Origin: Thiotrichales bacterium
GTDB taxonomy: Bacteria; Pseudomonadota; Gammaproteobacteria; Beggiatoales; Beggiatoaceae
Direction of reading: 5' to 3'
Assembly: GCA_016745035.1 (NCBI GenBank)
Contig: JADGDE010000005.1
Span: forward strand, 184,161 to 248,160
Length of the DNA: 64,000 nt
In this document: positions 7,951 to 17,368 of the stretch, piece after piece
Layout of the letters: the number at the start of each line of letters is the position of its first letter
Numbering within the stretch: the first letter of the stretch is position 1
Translations under genes and position numbers: made by a program
Notes under the pieces: generated by a model
Told to the model about the DNA's origin: nothing
The model's database searches: none
The model's input: the letters and a program-made list of their open reading frames with translations, nothing else

Positions 7951-10900
7951 ATGCGCTACCCTTATCCGATGCTCTATTATTTGTTGTTGGTCTTATTTAC
8001 CTTGAGTCCTAGTGCTTGGAGTTTGAGCCTGATTGATAGTTGGCAAGAGGGCAAAAACGGTATCAGTGGTTTGGATGGCGCGATTGCCTTGGCTATCAGC
8101 CCGGATGATAACTTTATCTATAGTGCCGGGTTTAATGCTGACAGCATTGGTATTTATCAGCGCGATGATACCGATGGGCGTTTGAGTTTGGTTGGGCAAG
8201 TAGTCGATGAGGCTGGCGGCATCAGCGGCTTAAACGGGGTCAGTGCTTTAAGCATCAGCAGCGATGGCACATTTCTCTACGCTTTGGGTACTTTAGATAA
8301 CAGCCTAAATGTATTTGCGCGTAATACCAGTAGCGGGATGTTGAACCTCACCCAAACCCTAAGCGAGGGCGTGGGCGGTGTCAGTGGTTTGCAAACGCCA
8401 GCAAGTCTGGTTTTAAGTCCTGATGGCGCGCAATTATATGTCGGTGGTGCGGGGATTAGTCAGTTTAACCGTAACAGCAGCACGGGAGAGCTGAGTTTTA
8501 GCGGACAGATTCAAAACGGTTCAGGGGTGAGCGGAACCAATAACAGTAACCGTTTGGTTCTTTCTAGCGATGGCGCGCATCTTTATGTCGTTAGCCTCAC
8601 AGAACACAGCGTAACCCATTTTCAGCGGGCAGGTTCTGGGGCTTTAAGTTTTGTTAAAAGCTATGTCGATGGTTTAGACGAAATCGACGGGCTGCGCGGA
8701 GCGTATTCACTTAGCCTTAATAGCACCGATAGTCTGTTGTTTGTTAGTGCCAGCATTGATAACACCGTGGTGGTGTTTGAGCGTGATGCCAGCGGGGCAT
8801 TAAGTTTTAAGCAGCAATTACAAAATACGGATGCCCTGGTCGGTGTGCGCAGTGTTATCGTCAGTCCCAATGATGCCAATTTATATACGGTTGCCAACAG
8901 CAGTGGGGCAGTGGCAGATTTTGATATTGGCAATAGCTTAACGCTGAAAGATTATTTAAAAGAAGGCAGTGTTAATATCAGCGGCGCTTTAGGCGGGGCG
9001 AGTGACTTGGTGATTGACAAATCCGGTCGGCATTTGTATACCGCTGCTCTAACCAGCGATAGCATTGCCCTGTTTAGTACCACGGCAACTGATTTACGCG
9101 TCAATGCCAGTGCGAGTCCCAGTTTAGCCGCTTTGAATGATGTGGTCAGTTTTAATATCACGGTTAGTAACCAAGGCCCGAGTGTTGGCAATGGGGTGAT
9201 TTTAAGCGGTAATGCACCCGCAGGTTTAAGTATTGAAACCTTAAATCCAGCTCAAGGCAGTTGCAGCCAGCAAAACAGTGATTTTAGTTGCCAACTTGGC
9301 ACGATTGCCATCGCTGAGTCTGTCGAGGTCAGCATCAGCGCGCGAGCACAAGCTTTGGGCACACAGAATTTAAGCTTTAGTGTTGAAGGTGGTGATCCCG
9401 ATCCGGTGGTGAGTAATAATAATACGGTGGCAGGCACGCAAATTATTGCCACCATTCCTAAAGCCGATTTAATTCCCAGCATTAGCGTGAATATTGACCC
9501 CGTGGTGATCTCGGGTGAGTTTATTTATAGCCTTGAAGTGAGTAATCTCAGCACTGATAATGCCGACAATGTCATCATTGAGCAAACTTTGCCCGCTGGT
9601 GTTGGTTTTAATCGCACCATTGCCAGTCAAGGCAGTTGCGATAGCCCAGTTAATAGTTTATTGCGTTGCCAATTAGGCACACTTAACGGTAATTCTCAGG
9701 CGCAAATTAAAGTAGAACTTATCGCGCCAAGTCTGAGCAGCACCCTACAAAGCACAATCACTGTCAGCAGTGACACCATCGACCCAGATGAAAGCAATAA
9801 CAGCAGCAGTATCAGTTCTGAAGCAAAACTGATCAGTGCAGATTTGGAGGCAGTGAGCTTGATTGCCGATAAAGACGATGTCAATGTCGGTGAGACAGTC
9901 ACTTATACGGCAGTGGTCTGGCAAAAAAGCGGGGCTACCTTGGCGGGTGGGCTAACTGTAAAACAACAGTTCAGTCCCGAAGCGTCTGTCCGTTTTTTAT
10001 CCGCCTCTAGTCAATATGCAGGCGCGCCGGATCAACTCGAGCCTTGCGAGCTTAAAAGTACCGGTTTGATTAGTTGTGATTTAGGCACAGTCGACGCGCT
10101 TGCCAATAGTATGACGGTGCAAATTTCGGTGATGCCGATTGCCGCTGGCAGTTTAAGCAGCGGCATGGAAGTCAGTGCCAATGTCCTTGATGTTGATACA
10201 AGCAATAATCAACAAACCACCTCGATTACCGTCAGCGGTGAGCCAGTGGATTTATCTGTGAGTTTGACAAGTGAGCCAAGTGCGCCCATTTTGAATCAAG
10301 CACTGGATTATCAAATCAGCATCAAAAACCCCAGCACCTTATCCACCGCGGCTAATGTTGTGGTACGTAGTGCTATTCCTAGCGGTGTGACCTATATCGG
10401 TGCATTACCCCAACAAGGCAGTTGTGTGGAAGATGCGGGCAATTTAACCTGTGGCTTGGGTGATATTGCGCCATCGAGCAGCATTAATATCCGTGTCAGT
10501 GTGATACCAACCACGGCGGATACCATCACCAACAGCGTCAATGTTAGCACCAATAGTTTTGATAATAATGAATTGAATAATAGCGCCAGCTTAAGTCTGA
10601 ATGCCGGAGAAGCACAGGCGAATTTAAGTGTGAATATCAGCGGTGAGCCAAATAGTATTGGTGTCGATGAAAATTTAGCCTATCAAGTGACCGTGACCAA
10701 TAGCGGTCCTAATATTGCCAATAATATTCAATTGAGCCAATTATTGGGTGATGGCAGTATTTATTTGAATACCATCGAGCCGCCTAATGGGCAATGTAGC
10801 GTGGTCGATAAAACCATCAGTTGCCAATTAACGCAATTAGCTGTCGATGCCAGCGTGGTGTTTAGCCATAATATCAGCACCAGTAGCGCGACAACACTCA

Positions 10901-13900
10901 ACACCAGTGTCTCGGTTGCCGCCGCTGAAAATGATGCAGCACCAGATAATAATCAAGCTAGCCTGAGCACTACTGTATTAGCGCCGCCGAATTTATTTTA
11001 TGTCGAATCTTATCAAAACGGGGTGGCTGGCGTAGAGGGTTTAGGTGGTGCAAGCGATATGGCTATCAGTGACGATGGTGCTTATCTCTATGTTGCAGGT
11101 TTCCAAGAAGATGCCGTGGCAGTTTATCAACGCCATGAGGGCACAGGCGGTTTGACGCTGTTACAAGTCGTGCGTGATGGCATCAACAATATTGCTGGCT
11201 TAGATAACCCTAGCAGCCTGCGTTTGAGCGAAGATCAAAGCCGTTTATATGTTGCCAGTTTTGGCAGTAACAGCATTGTGGTCTTTAACCGTGATGAGCA
11301 AGGCTTATTAAGTTTTGCTCAGCAAATTCAAGGCCCTGTGGGTTTATCCCTCTATGGCATGGCTACCCAAGGTGCGCATCTATATGTCGGTGCGGTTTCA
11401 GCTAATGCGGTGCTTGCTTTCGTGCAGCAAGGCAATACCTTGGAGTCGATTGCCAGCTATCAAAATGGACAAGCGGGGATTGAAGGCTTGCAAGGCGTGA
11501 ATGCTTTAGCCTTAAGCCCTGATGGACGTTATCTCTATGCAGTCAGTATCAGCGACCATGCCTTAGTGGTTTTTGCCCGCGATACCAGTACGGGCGCGTT
11601 GACGTATCAGCAAAATTTGAAAGGCTTTTCAGGTTTACAACAAGCTGGAGGAGTGACGGTTAGTGCCGATAGCCGTTTTGTTTATACCGCAGGGGCAGCA
11701 GATAACAGCATTGCTATTTTTCGCCAGGATGGACAACTAACCTACGTCAGCAGTGTGACAGACATTCGTTTAAGCGGAGTCAATGGTTTACACATCAATG
11801 CTGGGCAAAACAGTCTTTATGCTGCGGCGGGTAATGCCAATGCCTTGGTGAGTTTTGAGCGGGATAATAATACGGGCTTATTAACGCTATCCAATAGCTT
11901 TGCTAATGGTGATGAAAATATCAGCCAACTCACCGGCGCAAAAGCAGTGCTCACCAGTCCTGCGGGGCAACATATTTATACCGCAGCGCTGACAGCCAAC
12001 AGCTTGAGTTTATTCCGCTTACCCTCAGCCGATGTGTTGGTTGAATTACGAGCAACACCAGAAAACGTTAAAGCTGGATCCAGTGTGATTTACAACGCCA
12101 CTGTGCGCAATATTGGTGCAGATGGCTCCACAGGCGTGTTACTAACGGTCACATTGCCCACTAATTTAGCCCTTGATAGTGTTCAGTCAGATCAAGGACA
12201 AGCCTGCGAACACATAGGGCAAACGCTCACCTGTGCGATTGGTGCGATTGCCAAAAACCGCAGTGTTGATGTCAGCCTTAATACCACACCACAAGGACAA
12301 GGGGACTACCCTGTCACAGCAATCGTGAGTGCTTCACAAGCGGATCCTGACAACACGAATAATCAAGCACAAGCAAGCAGTCGCGTGGCTGGAAATGCCA
12401 ATTTAGAATTAAGCCTCAGTAGCAATGGGGATACTTTGATCTTAGGTGGTGAAGCCATCGAATTGCGTGCCAGCATTGTTAATACCGGTCCTAGCGATGC
12501 TAGCAATGTGCAGTTAGGCATTGAAGGTTCGCCCTTGGTACAAGTCAGCTCGATTGATTTTCCCGCTGGCAGTTGTCAAGCCGATGGAGCGATGCGCTTA
12601 AATTGTCGTATCGATAGCCTTGCCAATCAATCTGAGGCGGTGTTACGCATAGGTCTTGTGCCCCAAAGCCAAGGGGTTGCCAGTTTCAGCGCTCAAACCT
12701 CAGCCGATCAAGACGACCCGACCAGTCCAAACCAAGCTAGCTATAGTTTAGAAATTGCGTCGAATATTATTAATGATAATCGCGATAATACAGGCAACAC
12801 CCTAGAAAACGTAGTGATTACCAGCACAGGTGTGGTCAATGAAGGCATTGTGAGCGGTACGATTACCAATCAAGGCATATTACATAATGTCACCATTAGT
12901 GCAGGTAGCACGATTTTAGGGGGGGGTACGTTCAGCGGTCGTATTATTAACCAAGGCACGATCACCCACGCAACACTTAGCCCTAATAGCCAAATCACCG
13001 GCGGCACTTTACAAGGGCGTATTGAAGGTGATGCCAACGCGCCTGCACGCCTAAATACCTTAGCGCTTGGTAGCAATGCAAACTTGTATAACGTCATTCT
13101 TGGCGAAGGGATGCAAATCGCCGAGGGGGTATTATTCAATGCCGGAGTACGTTTTGCTAGTGCTGAACTCGTACCAACGGACATAGATTTAAGTAATTTT
13201 ATTAGCCGGATCAAAGATCCAGTGACGAGCAGTTTAGCATTGGATTTAAGCCAGGATGCGATATTTGGCGGCACAGCCTTGTTGACACAAATCAATGCCA
13301 TTGCAGAGATTGCCCAAAGTGGCGGGGCTTTTATTCAACATGCTGATGGTATTGTCGAAATCAGCCTTGGTGGGATACGCTTTAGTCTGCTCCCATCCCG
13401 CTTAAAACAAGATAATAGCAGCCGCGAAGCGGGTATTTACCCACTAGCCGACGAGGTAGTGGAATTAGTCACCAATGCTGGTCGAGTATTGACTTTTACG
13501 CCTGCGATTAATAATCCCAATGCCTTACAACAAGTGCTACAAGCCAGTTTATTAGCACAAGCCAATGGTAATATCAAAGTGTTACAAAATGGTGGTTATT
13601 TATTATTGCGCCCACAATTACAAAGCTTGCTCAGCCTTACCCCCTTAGATTTCGATGGTATGCAATTATTAAAACTGCAAGCCAGCCCTGCAAGCGGTGT
13701 TGAACAAATGCAATTGCAACAGCGTGTACAAGGACAAACATGGCAACAAAACTTTGCAGCTTATCCCGCAGATATTGACAGCATTCAAGCGATTGTCGAT
13801 TTCGCACCGAATGCCAGCGATCTATATGTCGATAATCAAGGCGTATTACACATTACGATTAATGGACAAGTTGCGCGTGGCCTGCTCGCCTATCAAGTCA

Positions 13901-14025
13901 ATAGTGGCGCAGCCGCAGGTGGGCTTGATTTTATCAGCACAGCTGATACCAATGGCGATGGCATTGATGACTTTTTGATTCGTTATCCCAATGGTGAGAG
14001 TCAAATACTGTACTATTTACCCTAA
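7951..14025 (+). CDS. Giant exported protein: two lactonase-type beta-propellers, multiple DUF11 modules, beta-helix-like tail
   Basis: 2024 residues from ATG 7951 (GAGAA upstream), with signal peptide MRYPYPMLYYLLLVLFTLSPSAWS. Order of modules: propeller 1 (about 20-375) with repeats such as ALAISPDDNFIYSAGFNADS and VFERDASGALSF; five DUF11-type Ig-like modules (about 380-1010) with the typical ENP-type core, here GSCSQQNSDFSCQLGTI, each holding a Cys pair; propeller 2 (about 1013-1355) that mirrors the first; two more DUF11 modules; a stretch of short glycine/asparagine repeats (GTITNQGILHNVTISAGSTI, about 1610-1730) like a right-handed beta-helix; and a C-terminal region with a calcium-type DTNGDGIDD loop near the end. 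Such proteins are usually cell-surface or matrix components. The duplicated propeller points to internal duplication. The export route (for example type II secretion) is inferred. Confidence 0.75.
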   Translation: MRYPYPMLYYLLLVLFTLSPSAWSLSLIDSWQEGKNGISGLDGAIALAISPDDNFIYSAGFNADSIGIYQRDDTDGRLSLVGQVVDEAGGISGLNGVSALSISSDGTFLYALGTLDNSLNVFARNTSSGMLNLTQTLSEGVGGVSGLQTPASLVLSPDGAQLYVGGAGISQFNRNSSTGELSFSGQIQNGSGVSGTNNSNRLVLSSDGAHLYVVSLTEHSVTHFQRAGSGALSFVKSYVDGLDEIDGLRGAYSLSLNSTDSLLFVSASIDNTVVVFERDASGALSFKQQLQNTDALVGVRSVIVSPNDANLYTVANSSGAVADFDIGNSLTLKDYLKEGSVNISGALGGASDLVIDKSGRHLYTAALTSDSIALFSTTATDLRVNASASPSLAALNDVVSFNITVSNQGPSVGNGVILSGNAPAGLSIETLNPAQGSCSQQNSDFSCQLGTIAIAESVEVSISARAQALGTQNLSFSVEGGDPDPVVSNNNTVAGTQIIATIPKADLIPSISVNIDPVVISGEFIYSLEVSNLSTDNADNVIIEQTLPAGVGFNRTIASQGSCDSPVNSLLRCQLGTLNGNSQAQIKVELIAPSLSSTLQSTITVSSDTIDPDESNNSSSISSEAKLISADLEAVSLIADKDDVNVGETVTYTAVVWQKSGATLAGGLTVKQQFSPEASVRFLSASSQYAGAPDQLEPCELKSTGLISCDLGTVDALANSMTVQISVMPIAAGSLSSGMEVSANVLDVDTSNNQQTTSITVSGEPVDLSVSLTSEPSAPILNQALDYQISIKNPSTLSTAANVVVRSAIPSGVTYIGALPQQGSCVEDAGNLTCGLGDIAPSSSINIRVSVIPTTADTITNSVNVSTNSFDNNELNNSASLSLNAGEAQANLSVNISGEPNSIGVDENLAYQVTVTNSGPNIANNIQLSQLLGDGSIYLNTIEPPNGQCSVVDKTISCQLTQLAVDASVVFSHNISTSSATTLNTSVSVAAAENDAAPDNNQASLSTTVLAPPNLFYVESYQNGVAGVEGLGGASDMAISDDGAYLYVAGFQEDAVAVYQRHEGTGGLTLLQVVRDGINNIAGLDNPSSLRLSEDQSRLYVASFGSNSIVVFNRDEQGLLSFAQQIQGPVGLSLYGMATQGAHLYVGAVSANAVLAFVQQGNTLESIASYQNGQAGIEGLQGVNALALSPDGRYLYAVSISDHALVVFARDTSTGALTYQQNLKGFSGLQQAGGVTVSADSRFVYTAGAADNSIAIFRQDGQLTYVSSVTDIRLSGVNGLHINAGQNSLYAAAGNANALVSFERDNNTGLLTLSNSFANGDENISQLTGAKAVLTSPAGQHIYTAALTANSLSLFRLPSADVLVELRATPENVKAGSSVIYNATVRNIGADGSTGVLLTVTLPTNLALDSVQSDQGQACEHIGQTLTCAIGAIAKNRSVDVSLNTTPQGQGDYPVTAIVSASQADPDNTNNQAQASSRVAGNANLELSLSSNGDTLILGGEAIELRASIVNTGPSDASNVQLGIEGSPLVQVSSIDFPAGSCQADGAMRLNCRIDSLANQSEAVLRIGLVPQSQGVASFSAQTSADQDDPTSPNQASYSLEIASNIINDNRDNTGNTLENVVITSTGVVNEGIVSGTITNQGILHNVTISAGSTILGGGTFSGRIINQGTITHATLSPNSQITGGTLQGRIEGDANAPARLNTLALGSNANLYNVILGEGMQIAEGVLFNAGVRFASAELVPTDIDLSNFISRIKDPVTSSLALDLSQDAIFGGTALLTQINAIAEIAQSGGAFIQHADGIVEISLGGIRFSLLPSRLKQDNSSREAGIYPLADEVVELVTNAGRVLTFTPAINNPNALQQVLQASLLAQANGNIKVLQNGGYLLLRPQLQSLLSLTPLDFDGMQLLKLQASPASGVEQMQLQQRVQGQTWQQNFAAYPADIDSIQAIVDFAPNASDLYVDNQGVLHITINGQVARGLLAYQVNSGAAAGGLDFISTADTNGDGIDDFLIRYPNGESQILYYLP

Positions 14026-14116
14026 CTTTAATTGTGTATGACATGCTGAGGAGCTTTATTCTGAACCAATAAAAGGTTATAGTTGGCGGCTATTTTATTT
14101 TTTTGAGCATTACTTA

Positions 14117-15169
14117 ATGAAAAACAAAGAAATTATTAAGCCCATATTACTAATACCTGCTTACAAACCAGATAACACACTTTTAAAGTTAATAGAGCAC
14201 CTAATTAAGTCTGATAAACATAATGTGTTTAATAGCATCATTATTGTAGATGATGGCAGTGGGGCAGAGTACAAAACTATTTTTGATGCACTATCAAAAA
14301 TTGAACAAGTTACTATTCTTTACCATGCTATAAATCTTGGAAAAGGTGCTGCCTTAAAAACAGGATTTAGTTATATTTCATTAAAAAATAAAGACCTACC
14401 TATTATTACAGCGGACGCGGATGGGCAACATAAACCGTCGGATATTTTAAATATCGCCCAGCAATCCATCGTGATGCCAAATAAATTAATTTTAGGGATA
14501 AGAAAATTTCGTGGAAAAATTCCTTTTAGAAGTTTAATAGGAAACTTATTAACACGTTTTATTATTCGTTTTTTAACCGGTCTAAATCTTACTGATACCC
14601 AAACGGGGTTACGTGCGTGGCCATCAAAATTGGCATTAAAATCTCTTAAAATACCTATCAATGGCTATGACTTTGAGACCGAAGCGTTAGTTCGTGCCCC
14701 ATCTTTATTAGAAAATAAAGCTGCTATTGCCCAAATTCCTATACAAACTGTATATGAAAATAATAATAAAGGATCTCACTTTAATCCGTTACTTGATTCA
14801 ATGCGAATTTATTTTGTATTTATACGTTATTGTGGGGCTGGATTAGTAACCGCTTTAGTAGATAATATTGTATTCATTACCTTATTTTCTATCTTTGGTG
14901 ATATTGTGTTAAGCCAAGTAGCTTCACGAAGTGGTGGCGCACTTGTCAGTTTTTACTTATCGAAAAATATTATTTTCCGTAGTCACGCTAATTGGTCTTA
15001 TGCTCTTATAAAGTTTTTTTTCTTAGTGGTCTTGCTAGGACTTATATCTTATATGATGATCAATGTCTTAATAACAAGTTTTAACATGAATGTCATCGCA
15101 GCAAAAATACTAGCAGAATTAATCCTTTTTATCGCCTCATTCTCAATACAACGTCATTTTATTTTTTAA
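14117..15169 (+). CDS. Glycosyltransferase family 2 fused to a GtrA-like membrane domain
   Basis: 350 residues. The N-terminal 230 are a polyprenyl-phosphate mannosyl/glucosyltransferase of the DPM1 type: LLIPAYKPDN, IIIVDDGSG, NLGKGAALKTGF, TADADGQHKPSDI (DxD-like metal site) and DTQTGLRAWP. The C-terminal 120 residues hold four hydrophobic segments of GtrA type (RYCGAGLVTALVDNIVFITL ... KFFFLVVLLGLISYMMINVL). The fusion implies that the sugar is loaded on a lipid carrier and moved across the inner membrane. It is followed after 16 bases by the next glycosyltransferase, so the two are an operon. The pair is visibly more AT-rich than its neighbours, which suggests acquisition. Confidence 0.85.
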   Translation: MKNKEIIKPILLIPAYKPDNTLLKLIEHLIKSDKHNVFNSIIIVDDGSGAEYKTIFDALSKIEQVTILYHAINLGKGAALKTGFSYISLKNKDLPIITADADGQHKPSDILNIAQQSIVMPNKLILGIRKFRGKIPFRSLIGNLLTRFIIRFLTGLNLTDTQTGLRAWPSKLALKSLKIPINGYDFETEALVRAPSLLENKAAIAQIPIQTVYENNNKGSHFNPLLDSMRIYFVFIRYCGAGLVTALVDNIVFITLFSIFGDIVLSQVASRSGGALVSFYLSKNIIFRSHANWSYALIKFFFLVVLLGLISYMMINVLITSFNMNVIAAKILAELILFIASFSIQRHFIF

Positions 15170-15185
15170 ATTTTGGAAAACTTTT

Positions 15186-17024
15186 ATGGAAACAACCTAT
15201 TTTATTTTCCTTCATTATTTTTCTTTAACAGTATTTGCTAGCATTTCCTATATTTTGGGTAAAGGGGTATTAAATGGTATCAGTAAACCGAATACCTCAG
15301 GCATTATTTTTCTATACACCAGCTTGGGTATGGGAATCATCATTTTTATTTTATTTGCACTAGCCCTATTACAAGTCTTTACCCCACTTTACACCTTTGC
15401 TTCGATATTTATAGCATTATTGCTTAGTTTTATTAGGATTGGCTTAAAAGAATTTACGAGCGAAATTAAAGAAATTAACACACATGTGATCACTACATTT
15501 AGAAAAAATTGGGTTTGGCTTTTTCCTTTATCCTTATTGCTTGGGCTCGCATTGATGATATTACCTTTGTCCCCACCTCAAGCTTGGGATGAAACGGCAT
15601 ATCATTTACCTTATGCAAAACATTATGTTGAAAACCAAGGCTTATCTGTTAATAGTTTTTTACGTTATCCGCTGTATGCACATAACTATGTTTTATTCTA
15701 TTCGCTTGCTTTAATGGCTTATGATGATGTATTAGCACATTTATTCCATGCTTTTGCAGCATTATTAACTGCGTTAGGCATATATAGTTTGGGCAGTATG
15801 ATTGATGCCAAAAAAACTGGACTCATTGCCGCTATTTTATTTATTTCGACCCCCGTTGTATATGGTTTAATGAAAACAGCATATATTGACTTAGGGCTAA
15901 GTTTATTCGTTTTTTTAAGCCTTTACGCTATTATTCTTTGGGACAAAACAGAAGATAATTTATATTTATGGATTGCGGGGGTAAGTATTGGTTTAGCTAT
16001 AGGAACAAAATATTCAGGGTTCTTATACCTGCTTATCACTTCTGTTTTTTTTATTATTTTCACAAAAAAGGTTAAACATTTAGCCTATTTTATCGGCATA
16101 GGGTTGCTGGTCGGATCCCCTTGGTATATCAGAAATTTATTGATTTCTGGCAATCCTATTCCACCGTTTGCCAGTGATTTTTTTGGCTATTGGGTATGGA
16201 ATGAGCAAGATTTACACGGGCAAAAAAATGAACTCACCTCTTATGGTGTAGAAAAAAACACCCTTAACTTTATTCAATTACCTTGGTATTTTATCACTGA
16301 ACCCGATAGATTTAGGGAACATATTTCTTTTGCCTTACTTCTTTGGTTTCCATTTTTACCCCTGTTTTTTTTGTTTTCACGACTTAAAAAAATATTATTC
16401 ATTTATCTATTTATAGCAATCATTGCTTGGTTTTTAAGTAGTCAGTTAGTCCGTTATTTAGTACCTATCATGCCAGTGATGTCGATTTTATCAGCTGTTA
16501 TCATAATATCCTTGTTTCGCTTGTCGTTAATTAAGAAGTTATTCAAAAAACCTGATTTCCTAAGAAAAATTAAGATTAATCACAATATTTATAGTATTTC
16601 CATCGCTATTTTTATGAGTATATTATTAGTTTTTGCACTGAATAAAAAGAAAGTTCCAATTAATGAAATAATGCGGAATGAACATTTAAGTAAAAGACTA
16701 GAATATTATCAACTTATTCAAGAGATAAATAAAACCCCAAATTCTATAACTTACCAATTAGGTTTTGAGAATAGTTTTTATTATGCCCAAGGCATAATGA
16801 TGGGGGACTGGTTTGGTGATGCTAGATATATAGATATTATGAAATATAACAAAGATATTGAGGGGTTAAGAAAATATTTAACTCAACAGTTCAATGTAAA
16901 CTTAATTCTTATTAATAAAAATCGTGATCCATTTAAACAATTTTATCTGGATATTCATCCGGTATTAGAAAATAATCGAGTTTTTGAAAATGAACATGGA
17001 ATTATCTATTCCTTGGTGCCATGA
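15186..17024 (+). CDS. GT-C fold membrane glycosyltransferase (ArnT/PMT family-like)
   Basis: 612 residues with about twelve membrane segments. The first large periplasmic loop carries the acidic motif PQAWDETAYHLPYAKHYVE, typical of the catalytic region of GT39/GT83-type transferases that use polyprenyl-phosphate sugars. Further family-like segments are LIAAILFISTPVVYGLMKTA and LAIGTKYSGFLYLL. The C-terminal 130 residues are soluble. It probably uses the lipid-linked sugar made by the upstream DPM1/GtrA protein to modify a periplasmic acceptor (lipid A, glycan or protein); the acceptor is unknown. TTTTGGAAAAC precedes the start. AT-rich like its partner. Confidence 0.78.
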   Translation: METTYFIFLHYFSLTVFASISYILGKGVLNGISKPNTSGIIFLYTSLGMGIIIFILFALALLQVFTPLYTFASIFIALLLSFIRIGLKEFTSEIKEINTHVITTFRKNWVWLFPLSLLLGLALMILPLSPPQAWDETAYHLPYAKHYVENQGLSVNSFLRYPLYAHNYVLFYSLALMAYDDVLAHLFHAFAALLTALGIYSLGSMIDAKKTGLIAAILFISTPVVYGLMKTAYIDLGLSLFVFLSLYAIILWDKTEDNLYLWIAGVSIGLAIGTKYSGFLYLLITSVFFIIFTKKVKHLAYFIGIGLLVGSPWYIRNLLISGNPIPPFASDFFGYWVWNEQDLHGQKNELTSYGVEKNTLNFIQLPWYFITEPDRFREHISFALLLWFPFLPLFFLFSRLKKILFIYLFIAIIAWFLSSQLVRYLVPIMPVMSILSAVIIISLFRLSLIKKLFKKPDFLRKIKINHNIYSISIAIFMSILLVFALNKKKVPINEIMRNEHLSKRLEYYQLIQEINKTPNSITYQLGFENSFYYAQGIMMGDWFGDARYIDIMKYNKDIEGLRKYLTQQFNVNLILINKNRDPFKQFYLDIHPVLENNRVFENEHGIIYSLVP

Positions 17025-17110
17025 TCTCTTGGATTGGAATAGCTATTTTTAGTGATGATACTGATAAAAATATTCTCACAGAACTTGGATATCTTCATAA
17101 TGGATGCTAG
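17021..17110 (+). CDS. Possible 29-residue ORF overlapping the glycosyltransferase stop
   Basis: An ATG overlaps the preceding TGA (ATGA) and opens a short frame ending in TAG at 17108-17110. The 29-residue product (MISWIGIAIFSDDTDKNILT and so on) has no recognisable motif. The ATGA coupling is the only support; it may be a chance frame or the relic of a third operon gene. Confidence 0.2.
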   Translation: MISWIGIAIFSDDTDKNILTELGYLHNGC

Positions 17111-17368
17111 CGATTGGCAATGTTGCGTTACCGATTATTGTTGTCATTTTTTCACTGAATAACTGGGTGCGAGTTTAGCCATCAAGCCATGATGATTCTT
17201 GTGGCGTTTTAGGTATAAATAGCGCTTTGTCTCATATCAATGAATAATTCCCCGTAAAAACCCTTGAAACTTTATTGATAAACCTCACTCTATAGAGCAA
17301 TCAAGGCTTTGCCGAACATTTTTTAGTTGCACCATATGCACCATACCGAATCAGGAGTCAAAAACTCG
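17025..17368. other. Intergenic region before htpG
   Basis: Apart from the small overlapping ORF and the sigma-32-like promoter listed separately, no gene or strong structure was found in this 344-base stretch. The transcript leader ends with CAGGAG at 17352-17357, 11 bases before the chosen htpG start. Confidence 0.5.
17263..17292 (+). promoter_or_regulatory. Sigma-32-like heat-shock promoter of htpG
   Basis: CTTGAAA at 17263-17269 is a perfect match to the heat-shock -35 element. After 13 bases comes CCTCACTCTA at 17283, close to the CCCCATNTA -10 element. It lies about 77 bases before the htpG start. Confidence 0.65.

Noticed and set aside
17327..17368. Extended N-terminus [11 protein letters not shown] for HtpG
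   Set aside because: HtpG proteins begin at the internal MSNEKQT-like start, and the upstream codons have no ribosome binding site.
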